64,000 nucleotides of DNA, taken from NCBI GenBank assembly GCA_035578175.1, contig JAQMRL010000003.1:22611419-22675418 (forward strand). The letters are read 5' to 3'. Of this stretch, positions 21,306 through 33,663 are shown in pieces. Source of the stretch: Catonia carolina. Its lineage: Eukaryota > Arthropoda > Insecta > Hemiptera > Achilidae. The translations under genes and the position numbers were made by a program. Within the stretch, counting starts at the first letter, position 1; each line of letters begins with the position of its first letter. The notes beneath the pieces were generated by a model. The model saw only the letters and a list, made by a program, of their open reading frames with translations. It ran no database searches and was not told the DNA's origin.

Positions 21306-24300
21306 TTTTGTTGACACCTGGTAAAAAAAAGAAAACGGTTAGGTAGATACTAGAGAGATTTATAATGAAAACGCCGATGACAGCAATAGTAAAGAAGGCG
21401 ATTCATTCTTAATTACAGTAAATCAAACATTTCTAGTCATGTAATTAAGCTATAGGCAATATTACAGGTCATATTTATTTCTTATAAGGTTTATAAAGAA
21501 AACATTTACTCGGAATAAACCGCAGCTTATAAAATGTATATAGAAACTGCACGGTAGTGAAATGTACGAGTATTCTCTCACTGTTGAGGTTGGGAGCACT
21601 GCAGATATTTCACTTCCCTTCCTCACAGCCCATACATACGCAAAAAGCAATCTCGTGACTTCATTATCTATAGCAGCAAGTATAAACTTCTATGTTTACT
21701 ATATCAGAACTGATTTGTAAGGGTTTATCTGTTGATAATCTCCTGGTAATAGTGTTTTACAGCGTTTTAAGATATCCACTTTAGAACAACAATTTTACGT
21801 GCTGAAGTTATGGTAGAAGTATCGTAAAAATAACGTTGACGTTCATAGTAAATCTAAGTGCTAAGTTTACAGATTCCCGTTACCGGCTCGGCAACATTTA
21901 AAGAAACTTAAAACTATTTTAAAGTAACGTGATGATAACTTTGAAGTAACAAAAAGGGTTACAAATGCCCATTTGTCTTTTCGTCTACGATCGATTTGTA
22001 ATTAAGAAATCCTGCAAAATATTGCTGAAGCTTTTTTAACCGATCCTGGTTAATCGAGTATGAAAGCTTTTTCTGAATTTTTTTCGGGTTTTTCCGGAAT
22101 GTATTTATTCATTTTTTTAAAAATCCATTAACTTTATAAGTTGAAATCTAATGATACGATACTAATAAATAATAAGATTTAATAAATCTGGTTAATACTA
22201 AATGATAAAAGTTCCTTTCCAATTTATAAACAAGTATTTATTAACAAATTAATTGATTACAATAAACTATTACGGTTATAACTACATTTACAATTAAATT
22301 ATTTAACTTAATAAGACTAACTTGATTACAAAATTTTATTAAAAACTTAAGACGTACACATAACTTAACTAGAAAGAAATATGACTATTTACAATGAAAT
22401 AAATTTTGAGTGAACTTACAGTTGTACACAAAAGAAAACAAATAATACTAAAATATTCCCTTTTCACGGACAAATCTGTTTTCAATACGTGACAACACAA
22501 TTAGTTCAATACACCAACTAACTTGATTCGCACCTTTTAAAACAACAATATAAAAATACTCAAACCGGCGGATGGATTTACATATTAAAGAAGAAATTAT
22601 TCTGGACGAATAAACAAACAAAAATGAGAAGAAAAATTTAACGAACAATAGAAATAACATAAAAGAGTACAAGAAAGATAAAATAGACTAGAAAAATAGC
22701 ATGATTGAGAAACCGATAACAAAATACATAAAATGTTAATTAGACATCCATTAAGAACGAGGGAATCAACGAATTAACAAAGTCGATGCCATGTAACAAT
22801 CTACTCTGCCTAAAAATTGCAAAAAATGTTGGAAAATTATTTTCACAATACGTACCCGTACAAACATACCAATATTGTCTTTTATTTTATGTTAAAAGAT
22901 TACTAGAATTAGGAATATCTCTGATTTGAATTTTGTGAACGAACAACACAAAACATTGTGGAACATTGTTATTTTTATTTCGTTGCTCTTACAGTTTTCG
23001 TTTCCATTGTAAACAGTTCTTTCAAAGTTGAATTGCTTTTTGAGAAACCTGTAGATTCTGATTTGCCATCCTCTTTTCAGTTTCTCTGTACCATTACTCT
23101 GTGCTACAGCGACCATTGAACCAGTACTGTTAGGTAAAATAAGGTATCTTTCTTTCACCTTATCTTCATCTTATTCGCTTTATTTTCACCTCCCCTATCT
23201 CCACTTCTTCTTTCTTACAAATTCAAACAACAATTTCCCTTTCAAAATTATCTCACTGTTTTATCCTAACAGTTTCCACTTCTTTTACAATACACAAGTT
23301 TTTATTCGCGTATTGCAATATTATTTATTTTTAAATTAGTAATAACTTTTTTCTTTTTAACACTTAAATATTTATATTTCCTAAATGCCTTTTGAATTTA
23401 CTTGTTAACAATTGACAAAATTGCTTAGTCTTTTGTTGTTCAATTTTACTTACTATGTTAACTTATTTTTATGTTTGTGGTCCTGCCCAATCGTATGAAT
23501 TAAATTAGATTTCAATTTTTAAACCGGTTAGGTATCTTTCGTATTTAACTGACAGTCATAGCATAAAAATTGCTTAGTGTTTGAAAAACCCTGCAACAAG
23601 CAGGGATCTGATTCGGTGTAAAACCCTATATCGGTTATAAAATAAATCTAGCTCAATGATCAGTTCTCCGTGAAGCACAGAAAGCAAGAGATTGCTTGTT
23701 TTCAATAAAATAAACAAAGATTGTTGACGTAATTATAATTGCAGCTGTGCAAAACAATATTTCTGCTGGTTTGACCCTGCATAGCTGGTATTACCGTTGA
23801 ATCTAATTGTAGGTTAATTTTTATATTATTTTTCTTCTACTTAGGCTCTCATTGGAGCAAATCTAGTTAAAGTCGAAGTAAAAATTTACGGGAATTCCTC
23901 TGTTTCACTCAATACTCCCTGATGTCTTGTCTGTGTTTGTCCGTAATATTGTAATTCCTCTGATTTTGAGTTATGATTTTTAAATTTGTTGCCTGGTTTT
24001 AAGGGTAGCTTTTTCTTCCCCGTTCAAAATCTGTTTCTTCATAGTTTACAGCTATTTTAGACCCTCTTCCCCTTATTGTACTCAGGCATTTTCAATTTAT
24101 TTTATTGTTGTTGGGTTAGAAGATTCTTGATTAGTTTTTTCTTTGTAAGCCTTACTGGATAACTCTACAAGGGTACCTATTTCTTACTCATGATTTTTAG
24201 CAACGTTTCGTTATCTTGACCTAAGATATCATAGGGAAAAGTCTATGTATTCCATTTACTATGTGTTTCTTGTTAATAATTGTCCTTAGAATTTTCTTCC

Positions 24301-25035
24301 CACACTCTACAGTATGTTTACACAATACGTCATATTATATTTTACTACCTACAATATTTTTTATCAAAACTAAATTTTTCTGTATTTGTTTTAGTGTTTT
24401 ATTTTGTAATTTTCTGAAGTAACATATAAATGTTATCGAATTTAATTTATCAAAGGGGAGAAAAACAATTTAAGAAAGTGTAATGTAATAGTTTTAGAAA
24501 AAGAATGGAATAAAATAAAATAAATCCGACATTATGATTGAAGTATATTGGAAAACGTTAAGTTAAAAACACGTTCATTTTATCAGTGATTGACTGGACC
24601 AATAAAATACTGATTTTTACAACTGAAAACTCCCTCAAAGTAACACCTCACATCCCTTACTAACGAAACGAACTGAAAAAAAGAAAAAGGTAAAAAAGAA
24701 TAAAAAAGAGGTCAAACGTTTGAAAGTACTATTTTAGTATCAAGTCACATTACTACGATAATCATGTACGATTTAACAAGATAACGTGTGAAATCATTAC
24801 CCCATAAATTCAACGTTTTATAGTCACAGGAAAAAATAAAGTTGCTAGTTTAAAATACTGACTGACAGCATTGTAATTTTATTTCTTTTAACATGTTTTC
24901 ATTTGTTATTCTGTGACTAGTTTTTCAACCATAACACAATAATGTCTACTGATGATTCTGAAATTGTGGTGTTTCCTTCCAGAGAATGTATAGAGATTAT
25001 ATAATACAAAACTATTGTGTTGGTACAGTTATATA
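21306..25035. other. long AT-rich spacer, nothing recognised
   Basis: I scanned 3.7 kb on both strands. The open frames (for example 22448-22672 and 22892-23158, both minus) are short, AT-driven and without motifs. No copies of the window's repeat families were seen. Confidence 0.4.
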
Positions 25036-25039
25036 GTAC

Positions 25040-25645
25040 ACAGTACTGTTACCTGGAAACCATGGTAAACGAGTTATGGGGCAACACACAGGAATTAAAA
25101 TATTGTGTAGGAAAGCCAAGAGCAATATTTAATAAAAAGGATCCTATTTTCAAGAGCTACAACTTTACTCTTGCAACAAAAATGAGGCATCTAAGATGTT
25201 AAGTCTTTTCTGTACCCCTATAGAGTATAAAGTCCTGGACTTGGGTAAAGCTATCGCAAGAAAACCGGAGGCATTTGAGATGTGGCTGTACCAACGATTG
25301 TTGAGGGTCCATGGACTGCTCGGATGCCAAATATAGAGGTTTTCAGGAGATTGAAGAAAGATATGGAGATTATTTTTACCATCAAGTGTAGGAAGCTCGT
25401 ATATTTTGGACATATCATGCGGAATGACTCACGATATTCATTACTACAAGCCATTCTGCACGGATAAATATATGGAAACCGTGGACCTGGAAGAAGAAGG
25501 ATGTTGTGACTTCGGAACCTAAGAACTTGGTTTGGGAAGAGCTTAGAAGAGCTATTTATATACGCAGTACAATGAACAAAATGAGAATTGTTATTATGGT
25601 CACCAACATTCGGAAAGGAAGGCACCTGAAGAAGAAGATACAGTA
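25040..25645 (+). pseudogene. RTE-like LINE ORF2 C-terminal region (family with GAA tail)
   Basis: The plus strand carries, with a frame change and a few stops: YLETMVNELWGNTQELKY, IFNKKDPIFKSYNFTLATK, MRHLRC*VFSVPL, EAFEMWLYQRLLRV, PWTARMPNIEVFRRLKKD, KLVYFGHIMRNDSRY, LLQAILHG, GNRGPGRRRM, LRNLRTWFGKSLEELF and a terminal KKKI. This is the complete thumb-to-C-terminus series of an RTE-like LINE (EIKxRxxxAxxxFN, LLYGxExW, AFEMWxYRRMLR, WTxRxxNxEVLRR, GHIMRN, GPGRRR). It is the best-preserved of the three fragments of this family here. It ends in GAAGAAGATA. The RT palm (YADD) is missing through 5' truncation. Confidence 0.75.
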
Positions 25646-28600
25646 AAAATATATGTCTTCCACCACAGAGCACTATTTAACTGCTATAGACTGCGAAGTG
25701 GCAGCTTCCAGATTTTAAAAAATGGCTAGGGTATGGACATTATGTATTATTTAGCAACCTCCCATTTTTTCTTTCACAACCTGCTATTCACTGATGCTAC
25801 TCCAAATAAACTAAAATTTTTAAAGTTTATTAATATGTTGGAGGATTCAGGAATATCTTTCATTTTTTGTAAGTAAACTTACAAAGTTTCAAACTTTCAA
25901 ATGTTTTTGTAAGACAACAAAAGGAACGATTATTAGTAAGCAGCAACGTAAGTTTAATGATAAATTGACTATTAAACCAAACAATAAAAAATAAAAAAAG
26001 AAGTAAGCCGGTTCTGTTATTTAGGAAGTACGGTTACTGTTTTTTTATGGCCTCTTTACACACCCCTACAACCTTTCGTCTCCTCCCACGACTATGACTG
26101 TGCAAAGTAGAGGTACTACAACAAAACGGCAAACAGCCTTGTTACGCTGTACATACTCATCTAAATTTGTCTCAATGCATTCAATAATCCTTTTTTATCT
26201 TTCAGTCACAAACTCCCAAATATAGGGTATATATACAATGCAACTGTGAGGTACTAATCTCTTCGCTAATTCCTACTCAGAGCAATCATACAACTTTCTG
26301 CCGTAAGTGTTGCAATGTCAGCTGTTTGTTCAATCTTGTATTGCAATGATTTTGACAATAGTTGTTGAAACAGTAAAATAATAACAGTATGGTGTAGCTA
26401 TTTCTTTTAATATTTTTATTTAATTATTATTACAATATATAGATATTTTGAATGCAAAGAATTTTATCTTAACGTACTATTTAATTACATTTCTTTATCA
26501 ACATATTATAATAATTCGTTATATATTATAATTTTTATGACACTGCTAGATTATAATATTTAGTTACTCAAAACTTAAAATTAAAAATATTGAAACTATT
26601 TAAAATTATCTCAGTAATATAAGTTTATTAAACTAGTTTAATTTAGTAAACATTTTGTTTTAAGTTTTTAAAAAACTTTTTCTATTTCCAAACTATACAT
26701 TACTAAAGAAAAGTTTTACATAGAATTAATGTAAAAAGCTGTAATGCACTATTATATTTTTACCTAATAATTACTTAATAAAACTTTCAGTATAAATATG
26801 GTATAAAGTTATGTGAAAATAAAAATATTAAGTTTGAGTTTATATTTCATAGAGTTTAATAATAACGGGAACGTTACATTGTTGAAATAACTGTTTTCTT
26901 AAAATCTTGGATTATAAACAATATTGCGTCAGAGTTTCGTGCATCTACAAATTTCACATAAATGAGGTCTGTTAAATATATAATTACTCTTACAGTAGTG
27001 CCATTTTGTTTTAGTTTTGACCGATATGCTTATTAATGCCCATGCAGAAAGTGACGGTAACAGATGAAAATTAGTGACAAGAAAATTTCAGATCTGCTTG
27101 AGACTCCAACTCCAAATCCTCGCATAGAAACCAGTAGTAAAGATGATAAACTTTTTGAAACAAAGCGGATTGTTTAGTTATATTTCACTGAAATAAGTTT
27201 AATTGCTTATAATTCTTTGAGTGTAAATTAATAATTTTTGGATATTTATCGCACATTTAGGGAGCTGTTTACACCTGGAGTATGTGTTTGAAATAATTGT
27301 CGTTCGACAGAATTCCTTTTACAAGTAAAATATTTTTCTTTGTTTCAAGCTTCTGAATTTCAAATGTACTGGATCCTCGAAAAAAATTCAAATTGTTTTA
27401 ATTGTCTTTTGAAAACAAACAGAAAAAAATACAAATAAGTTCTTTAACATCAAACACTGAGTTCTAAAAAGTTCTAAAGCATCAAAAATCTCAAACATCA
27501 ACTTTACACAACGGTTCTAGTATTAGTTTTTTAAGTACCATTACTGACTCTCACTCATACATAAAATGTAGCACTTTTCCCTGAAAATACAAGAAAGATT
27601 CGCACAACAGCCAATATTTTGTCATCATTAGACAACGATATCTGATGATTATAAAGACTTCATCCAACTAAACTGTTTTAGAATAATTTTCCTGTAAATA
27701 GTACAGTAATTAAAACAAAAATTTTATATATAGCCTATTATTAAGAAAAGTAATAAATATTTTTTTAAATATTAAGAAAAGTTTTTGAATAATTTTGTTC
27801 GTCAATTTATTTATTTTTACTTATCCATTGTTCCATGTGAACATATTTTTTAAAAAATTTGCATTAAATAAAAAAATCAAGGCCTTGTACACATTTAGCA
27901 GTCGGGTAGTTGTTAAATTCACTTTGAGTTGATGAAGCACTAGCGGATATTATTTGAATAAACTTGACAACACCGGTTTTCTGGTAGCAGAATGTTTCTT
28001 CGGTAGTGTTTTTTAACATGACGGAATGACAACGGATTGGCCTAATTACTATGGCAGTCATCGCTTGATAAACTTCATAAAAGAAACACTACTCTCGTAT
28101 TACATAATTTTATATTTCCAATTTCACTCAAAATAGGAAAGTAATTCTTACTATAAAACTGTTAGCTTTTTGTAACAAATTCATTTTGTTTTCAATATAA
28201 ATAAAAATTAATTCGGTTGAAGAATTATAGATTTAGGTTACTATGACGAGGTTTGTAATAATTGAAACCTGTGTTTGAAATAATTGATGCGCATTAGTTA
28301 TCTGATGATCAACAAAGTAACAAATCCTTTCAATCATTCATTTATTCCAATGCACGTTACTATTTTTAGATGTCTTTTTATGGTCTTTATCTTCTGAATT
28401 TTGTTTAAATTTGTCTGTACTTAAAATACCTTAACTCGTTGCATAATTAAATTAAATCTCAAAGTATTTTAATTAAGGATTAAGAGTGGTGCCTTGTGCA
28501 GCTGCTGAAGTAGACTAACACTTCGTTATGAAGAATTGGATTCAGAATTTATTCACAACTAAACGAACATCGACTTCGTAATAAATACGGATTACTCCTG

Positions 28601-28875
28601 GCCAACTTCAATATTTAATGATCTGCTGTTAAATAAAAAAATTAGGATGCTTATTTCTTCCGAGGTTGTGTGGTTGGCTTGTGCCACCTGTTTAGGTATA
28701 CGATAATCTGGTATTCTCAACGAATGATTATACCATTTTGTCTGTGTTTTCGATAAGTTAGCAGCGGACGCCAAATAAGATTGCCGGTGTAGCTGCGCGA
28801 ACAGTTCGGATCCAGTCAGTAGATTTCGTGTCTTAGTACCAAACTGCCTGTTGAATCACAGGCGCTGAACGATGT
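25646..28875. other. long AT-rich spacer
   Basis: No gene is seen. TTGCCCATGCAGAAAGTGAC-like sequence at about 27035-27060 faintly resembles SINE family B (GCTCATGCAGACGGTGAAGG) but is too diverged to call. A minus frame at 28592-28774 has no recognised domain. Confidence 0.4.
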
Positions 28876-29057
28876 AAATTATCATTACTCTCAGAGGAGA
28901 TAACTTTGACTAGTGTCTTTTACACCTCTACCTCTTCTGTTTTTGAATGCTTCAGTCATATAATTGTCTGACTATGTATTAACGATAAATGACACTATTT
29001 TATTAGTCCTGGAACTAGAAGATCGAGTGCAAAAACTTTAACACTTCTACTGCTTGC
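28876..29057 (-). repeat. R1 fragment, 5' part (copy 5)
   Basis: ATTACTCTCAGAGGAGATAA, TAGTGTCTTTTACACCTCTA, CTCTTCTG, TTAGTCCTGGAACTAG and AACACTTCTACTGC match R1 in reverse. The 3' half of the element is absent. Confidence 0.7.
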
Positions 29058-29149
29058 TATACAGCTGTTGTGGTTGTTACTAAATAAAGACAAAAAATCG
29101 GATGTGTAACACTTACACAACTGTCTCTATTGTCAATGCAAATTTGTCT

Positions 29150-29312
29150 ATTGTCTCTAGTGGTCAGCGCAACTGGCTACTATGCCAGGGTCCCGGGTTC
29201 AATTCCCGGTCAGGTCTGGCATTTTTTCATCTGTAAATCACCACACATCATTACCTACGCACAAGCCCAAGGCTTATGTAGGCATCATCACTCAATAAAA
29301 AAAATAACAAAC
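29150..29312 (+). repeat. tRNA-derived SINE (family C)
   Basis: TCTAGTGGTCAGCGCAACTG carries a box A-like segment. CTGGC...GCCAG forms an anticodon-type stem with a 6-nt loop. CCGGGTTCAATTCCCGG is a perfect T-arm with box B. The head resembles tRNA-Glu/Gly/Asp, but the acceptor stem does not close and a SINE body with an A-rich end (CAATAAAAAAAATAAC) follows. It is therefore a SINE and not a functional tRNA. Confidence 0.65.
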
Positions 29313-29314
29313 AA

Positions 29315-29553
29315 TACATTACGGATTCAGCCATGAAAAAGTACTTTGAGCTCTTTAAAACACAAAAAATGACATTCAATATTTTACCCTCACCGAAAGT
29401 GGCAAGACTTTCGTTCATGTACTTTTTTGGGAAATTTTCAAACTTTTTCATTTTTTGATCGTTTCTAATGCATTGAGAGGCGTACATTACGGATTCAGCC
29501 ATGAAAAAGTACTTTGAGCTCTTTAAAACACAAAAAAATGACATTCAATATTT
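29315..29553. repeat. 1.4 copies of a 168-bp tandem repeat
   Basis: TACATTACGGATTCAGCCAT ... GACATTCAATATTT at 29315-29384 recurs nearly identically at 29483-29553, with about 98 bp between. It lies between SINE C and the resumed DINE-like body. Confidence 0.85.
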
Positions 29554-30344
29554 CACAGTTTCACCCGGCTTGCCAGCTGCATTTGGACAGACTATAATCG
29601 ATGTAGGCCTAACCTAACATTAAAAATAAACAAAAAACATACCCTAATTTTAATCCTAAGTGAATGATGAAAAATGAAAACTAACCTTAGTTTGGCAATA
29701 ATAAGGAAAATCACTCGTTGACGCTAAAATAGGCTCTATAGAGAAAAACACTTTACATAAAAGTTATAGATCTAATAATTTCCTATAAATTTGTTTATAC
29801 ACTTTTGTCATTAAATGAAAAAAATATTGTCCCTATAATGAACTATATTATATAGGGCCTCTTCTTGGGCCGAAATTTTAAAAAATCCATTTTTTACTGA
29901 TTTTAATGAAATAAAAATATAGCATCACTAATTACCGCTAACCTAAGCGTTATACAATGAAACATTTAAAATAAAACTTGTTGCTTTTTAAATTTTTCAC
30001 AATTTTGATTATAAATACTTTTGCCCTAAAATGCATATTATTAAGGGTGCAATCATAAAAAACCATTTTTTCCTACGAAAGCACAGCGTCCCCAAACATT
30101 TCCGCAGACATGGCGTATACCGTATCCTGTAGAGCATAAATATGTAGTAAATATGGCCATTTAAAAAACATTGAGGACCCGTTTTTGAGAAAATCGCAAA
30201 AAAGTGAACAATTACACGAATAAACTACTACTTTCGGTTGACAGATTTTGATAAAAATGTTCGCGTCGGGTTATCTAGTGGTACCTAACTTAAGTAATAA
30301 GTTTCAACTTCGTACAATCGTCCGTCCTTGAGATATTTTGTTTA

Positions 30345-30378
30345 CACACGCACGCGCGCTTACACACATGCACACTCA

Positions 30379-30444
<66 letters not shown>

Positions 30445-30487
30445 CACACACACACATACACACACACACACATACATACACACACAC
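30345..30487. repeat. (CA)n microsatellite inside a DINE-like element
   Basis: A (CA)n run with some CG, CT and TA interruptions. It occupies the same internal position as the repeats at 31858 and 63750. The reading frames of alternating His/Thr or Cys/Val across it are artefacts. Confidence 0.95.
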
Positions 30488-30610
30488 GAATCGCTAAAAA
30501 CATGTTTTTATGGTTCAGGGAAACTGAAAACGTGTATACCCGGTGAAATCTCGTTTTCGAAAATCGACATGAAAACAACACTTTCCTTCCTATATATTTA
30601 TATAGGGATA

Positions 30611-31706
30611 TTTCTATACGTAATAATAATAATAACGGTTTGGTCAAACATACATTGTAATGAAAAAAGACAAGTTAATGTGATTTTATTGGAGAGTAAA
30701 ACTTACTTAAATTTTGAGACAAAGTGATAAGAAAATGACAGAGAATTTAGGTGAAAAGCTGACTAAGAGAGATGTGGTGAAGGGCTGAGTTAAAGATAAC
30801 ACAGCAGGGTGAGTAAGCAGTGTGTAATAAAGGAAAGCCCATCTACCATCCTTTTACCAGTCAGTTGCCTAGGCCGTCGCCTATAACAGTAGGCTATATA
30901 CGCCTAATAGGTAGGGAGTGTATTATTACGCGAGAACTTATCTGCTTAAAACACGGCCTGTTTTAGATAAATAATCCGATTTATTTTCATGTAAAATATA
31001 CGTCCTGTATAATACGGTCCGCATAGCCAAACCCCATTTCAGTATTAAAAGCATATATTCCTGTCATATTAATACTTTATCGTGATTAATTACTTTCCTA
31101 ATCGGATGTAAGTTGTGTCCCTAATTTTGTAACAATTCTGTATTATGACACATGCAACTTTTTTGTTGATAACATCAGAAAACTCCCAGCACGAAATACG
31201 GAGAGGTTGTACCTACTTTTCCCCATGCTTGTATCTATTGAACAAAATATACTTACGTTTTACTTCTGTATCTTTTAAAAAATAAAATTACTCAAATTAT
31301 TTTTGTTAACGAAGCTTTTTTACTTCATTTTTTTTATATGGTACCGAACAATGAGTAAACCAATTTGCAGACGGTTTTTAAAACCCGCATCCAGGAGATT
31401 CCACAAAAAGGAATAAAATAAATATCAAAATAAAATTCACGAGCTTAAAATAATATTAACTCTTTTAAAGTTCTTTATTTATCAAGTTATTTATTACCTA
31501 GTGTTTACTACAACTTGTTTACTTTATTTTCCTGTAGTATTCATATGAGGCAAGAGAAATTAAAAAGGTGCGATTGTTACAGCTCTAAGTCCTTTTGACT
31601 AATTGCCATTGAAGAATATGTTTGTAAAGTTGTATTATGACCGGATCCAAATTTGGTTCATATTGCAGCATAATTGGACAAACTACAGCCATACTGCAAA
31701 TTTATG
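30611..31706. other. AT-rich spacer, nothing recognised
   Basis: No supported coding, RNA or repeat content. Confidence 0.4.
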
Positions 31707-31857
31707 TTTCTTTTTCTTGCACTATATGAATATATAGGGAAGGAAAGTATTGTTTTGACGTCGATTTTTTGAAATCGAGTTTTTACCGGATATACACGTT
31801 TTCAGACCCCTGAACCCAAAAATAGCTTTTTAGCTATTGGTAATCATTTCAAAAGGT

Positions 31858-31904
31858 GTGTGAGAGTGTATGTGTGTGTGTGTGCGCGCGCGCGTGTGTG
31901 TGTG
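31858..31904. repeat. (TG)n/(CG)n microsatellite
   Basis: (TG)n interrupted by CGCGCGCGCG, a strong alternating purine-pyrimidine (Z-DNA-prone) stretch. It lies between the two conserved blocks of the DINE-like element. Confidence 0.95.
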
Positions 31905-32316
31905 GTAACAACAAATCTCAAGAACGGAATAGCGTATAGCTGAAGCTTAGAACTTAAGTTACGTATCATAAGGGGACTTCAACACAAACATATTCATCAA
32001 AATCGATCAACCGAAAATGTCAATTATTTTTATGATATTTAACTTTATTGCAATTTTCTTAAAGACGGGTCTTATGATAATTTTTTTCAAATCGCCTTAT
32101 TTACTACATTTGGTATGCTGTACGAGGTAGTGTAAGCTCCATGTCTGCTGAAATTCTTGGGGAGGCTGTGCTCTCGTATTAGAAAAATGGGTTTTTAAAG
32201 ATTAGGGTCTTAATATGCATTTTAAAGACAAAGTGTATGTAATCAACGTTGTAGAACATTTAAAAACCTACAACTATTTTGTTAAGAATTCTTTGTACAA
32301 AGCTTAGTTCATCTGC

Positions 32317-32561
32317 AATTGAATGGGTCAACGGAAAAACATTGCAAGTAACAAAAAATGTTTTTACAAAAGTGAAAGATACTATCTGATTCTTAGCTGT
32401 ATAACAATTTTGTTTCTAGAATTTTCGAGATTTTGGTTACAATTCTACCCGTTAGAATTCACTATTATGATCAAATAGAAGATTTATAGAACGTATTCCA
32501 CTGAAACCTCACTTTTGTAATTTGTGTCACTTGCAATGTTCATCTGTTGAGCCATTCAATT
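32317..32561. mobile_element. small MITE nested in the DINE-like element
   Basis: The left end AATTGAATGGGTCAAC...AACATTGCAAGTAAC is matched in inverse at the right end (GTCACTTGCAATGTT...GTTGAGCCATTCAATT). The arms of about 55-60 bp flank about 125 bp of unrelated sequence. This block is not present in the DINE-like copy at 63197. The target duplication is uncertain because the ends are AT-rich. Confidence 0.6.
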
Positions 32562-32904
32562 TGTGATTTTCTGTTTTGTTTTCATCAAAATCGGTAAAAA
32601 ATGATATTTTAAAGATTGCGATTTTAGTATTCATTTTACGATAAAAACCATGTATAATAAAAGTTATAGGAAATTTAAAAACCTACAACTTTTATGTTAA
32701 GAAATTTCTCTACAGAGCCAGTCTAGAGGCAAACTTATTTTCCGTACCCTAATTTTACCTACAGTTTGATTTTCATTTTGCGTCATTGACTCATGATGAA
32801 AATTAAAGTATGATTTTCATTTTAAATTGTTTACTCTTGATAAAACATAGGTTACATTGTTCGTTATCTCCATTGGCAAGAGAACTCGTGTGAATGTTTC
32901 ACAC

Positions 32905-33407
32905 TAGTTTTTTTATACAGGATATGTATTAATAAAAACATATGTTTATACGAAATAGGTAAAAAGCAACCAATCATTTGTATGATTGAGTATGGAGAAA
33001 ATATTATTCTTGTTTTTGTAATCAGAGGTTTGATTGATAAACAATCGCAGCACAGGTGGCAATAATGATTGCATCGATTTAAACTATTCAGTGAAACTAA
33101 TAGCTGTACTAAATGTGATAATCAGGTATTCATAAAATGTATCTGTGTTAATCATCATACATTATAATAAAGTTGTCAATAAATTCCAATTGAAAATTTA
33201 AATAACGAGAACTATAGTTTTAAATTGCTTAATATAAGCGGGGGATTTAATTCCCGATATCCGATCATTTAATCCATTGAATTTTGTATTTGTTTTAAAT
33301 TTAAATTTTCAGTTTCATTGATTTTTGTTTCCGGAACGGATTTCTGAAATTAATCTTTAGTGATTATTATTATTTTATTTAATGAAATAATTTATTACGG
33401 GCTTTGT
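32905..33407. other. AT-rich spacer, nothing recognised
   Basis: No supported features. Confidence 0.4.
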
Positions 33408-33663
33408 CAGAGTGATTTTTTAGTCCTGTCACCCAATTGTTAATGTTTGGTAATTTTTTTTCTAAGAAAGGGACATTTCGTTTTGTGACACGAAGTTGGT
33501 AGCCCTAATCAACCGGTATAGATACGGCAGTGTGAGTTGATTCTCTTTGAGCTGTATAAAATTTTGTGCCGTTTCCGGTCGTGTTACGAACAAAATGTCT
33601 TTTACCTTAGAACAACGGTTTTCATTCTTGAAAAATATTTTGCTACGAAGTCGTACGCGATAA

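Larger units (their letters stand above)
29104..30610 (-). mobile_element. Helentron/DINE-like non-autonomous element with nested insertions
   Basis: On the minus strand the element runs from a block with CACCGGGTATACACGTTTTC and CCCTGAACC, through a ~140-bp (CA/TG)n tract, then a body with ATGTCTGCGGAAATGTTTGG, TTTTTCTCTATAGAGCC and TGATTTTC, to a 3' terminal hairpin GTGTAAGTGTTACAC (29104-29118). The same order is seen at 31707-32904 and 63197-63949. About 450 bp of foreign sequence (SINE family C and a 168-bp tandem repeat, 29150-29605) interrupts the body near its 3' end. There is no coding capacity. Confidence 0.7.
31707..32904 (+). mobile_element. Helentron/DINE-like non-autonomous element, longest copy
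   Basis: The order is: a degenerate 5' end (TTCTTTTTCTTGC; TTCTCTTGCC in other copies); a conserved block with GGGAAGGAAAGTATTGTTTT, CGATTTTTTGAAATCGAG and TTTTCAGACCCCTGAACCC; a (TG/CG)n tract; a longer body with CATGTCTGCTGAAATTCTTG; then the 3' sequence GGCAAGAGAACTC, which is the inverse complement of the family's 5' end; and finally the hairpin GTGTGAATGTTTCACAC (32888-32904) followed by TAG. A 5' terminal repeat inverted at a 3' subterminal position, a microsatellite between two blocks and a 3' hairpin are the layout known for DINE-1/HINE elements mobilised by Helentrons. A small MITE is nested at 32317-32561. Confidence 0.7.

Noticed and set aside
25165..25673. Two minus-strand frames of 82 and 140 codons
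   Set aside because: They are shadows of the plus-strand LINE C-terminus at 25040-25645.
27030..27065. Old SINE B copy (CCCATGCAGAAAGTGACGG)
   Set aside because: Similarity to SINE B is too low and lacks the box B part.
29150..29225. Possible tRNA gene (Glu/Gly-like)
   Set aside because: The T-arm is perfect, but the acceptor stem does not pair, the anticodon loop has six bases and a SINE body with an A-rich tail follows.
30290..30727. Frames of alternating Thr/His or Cys/Val
   Set aside because: They are products of the (CA)n microsatellite inside the DINE-like element.
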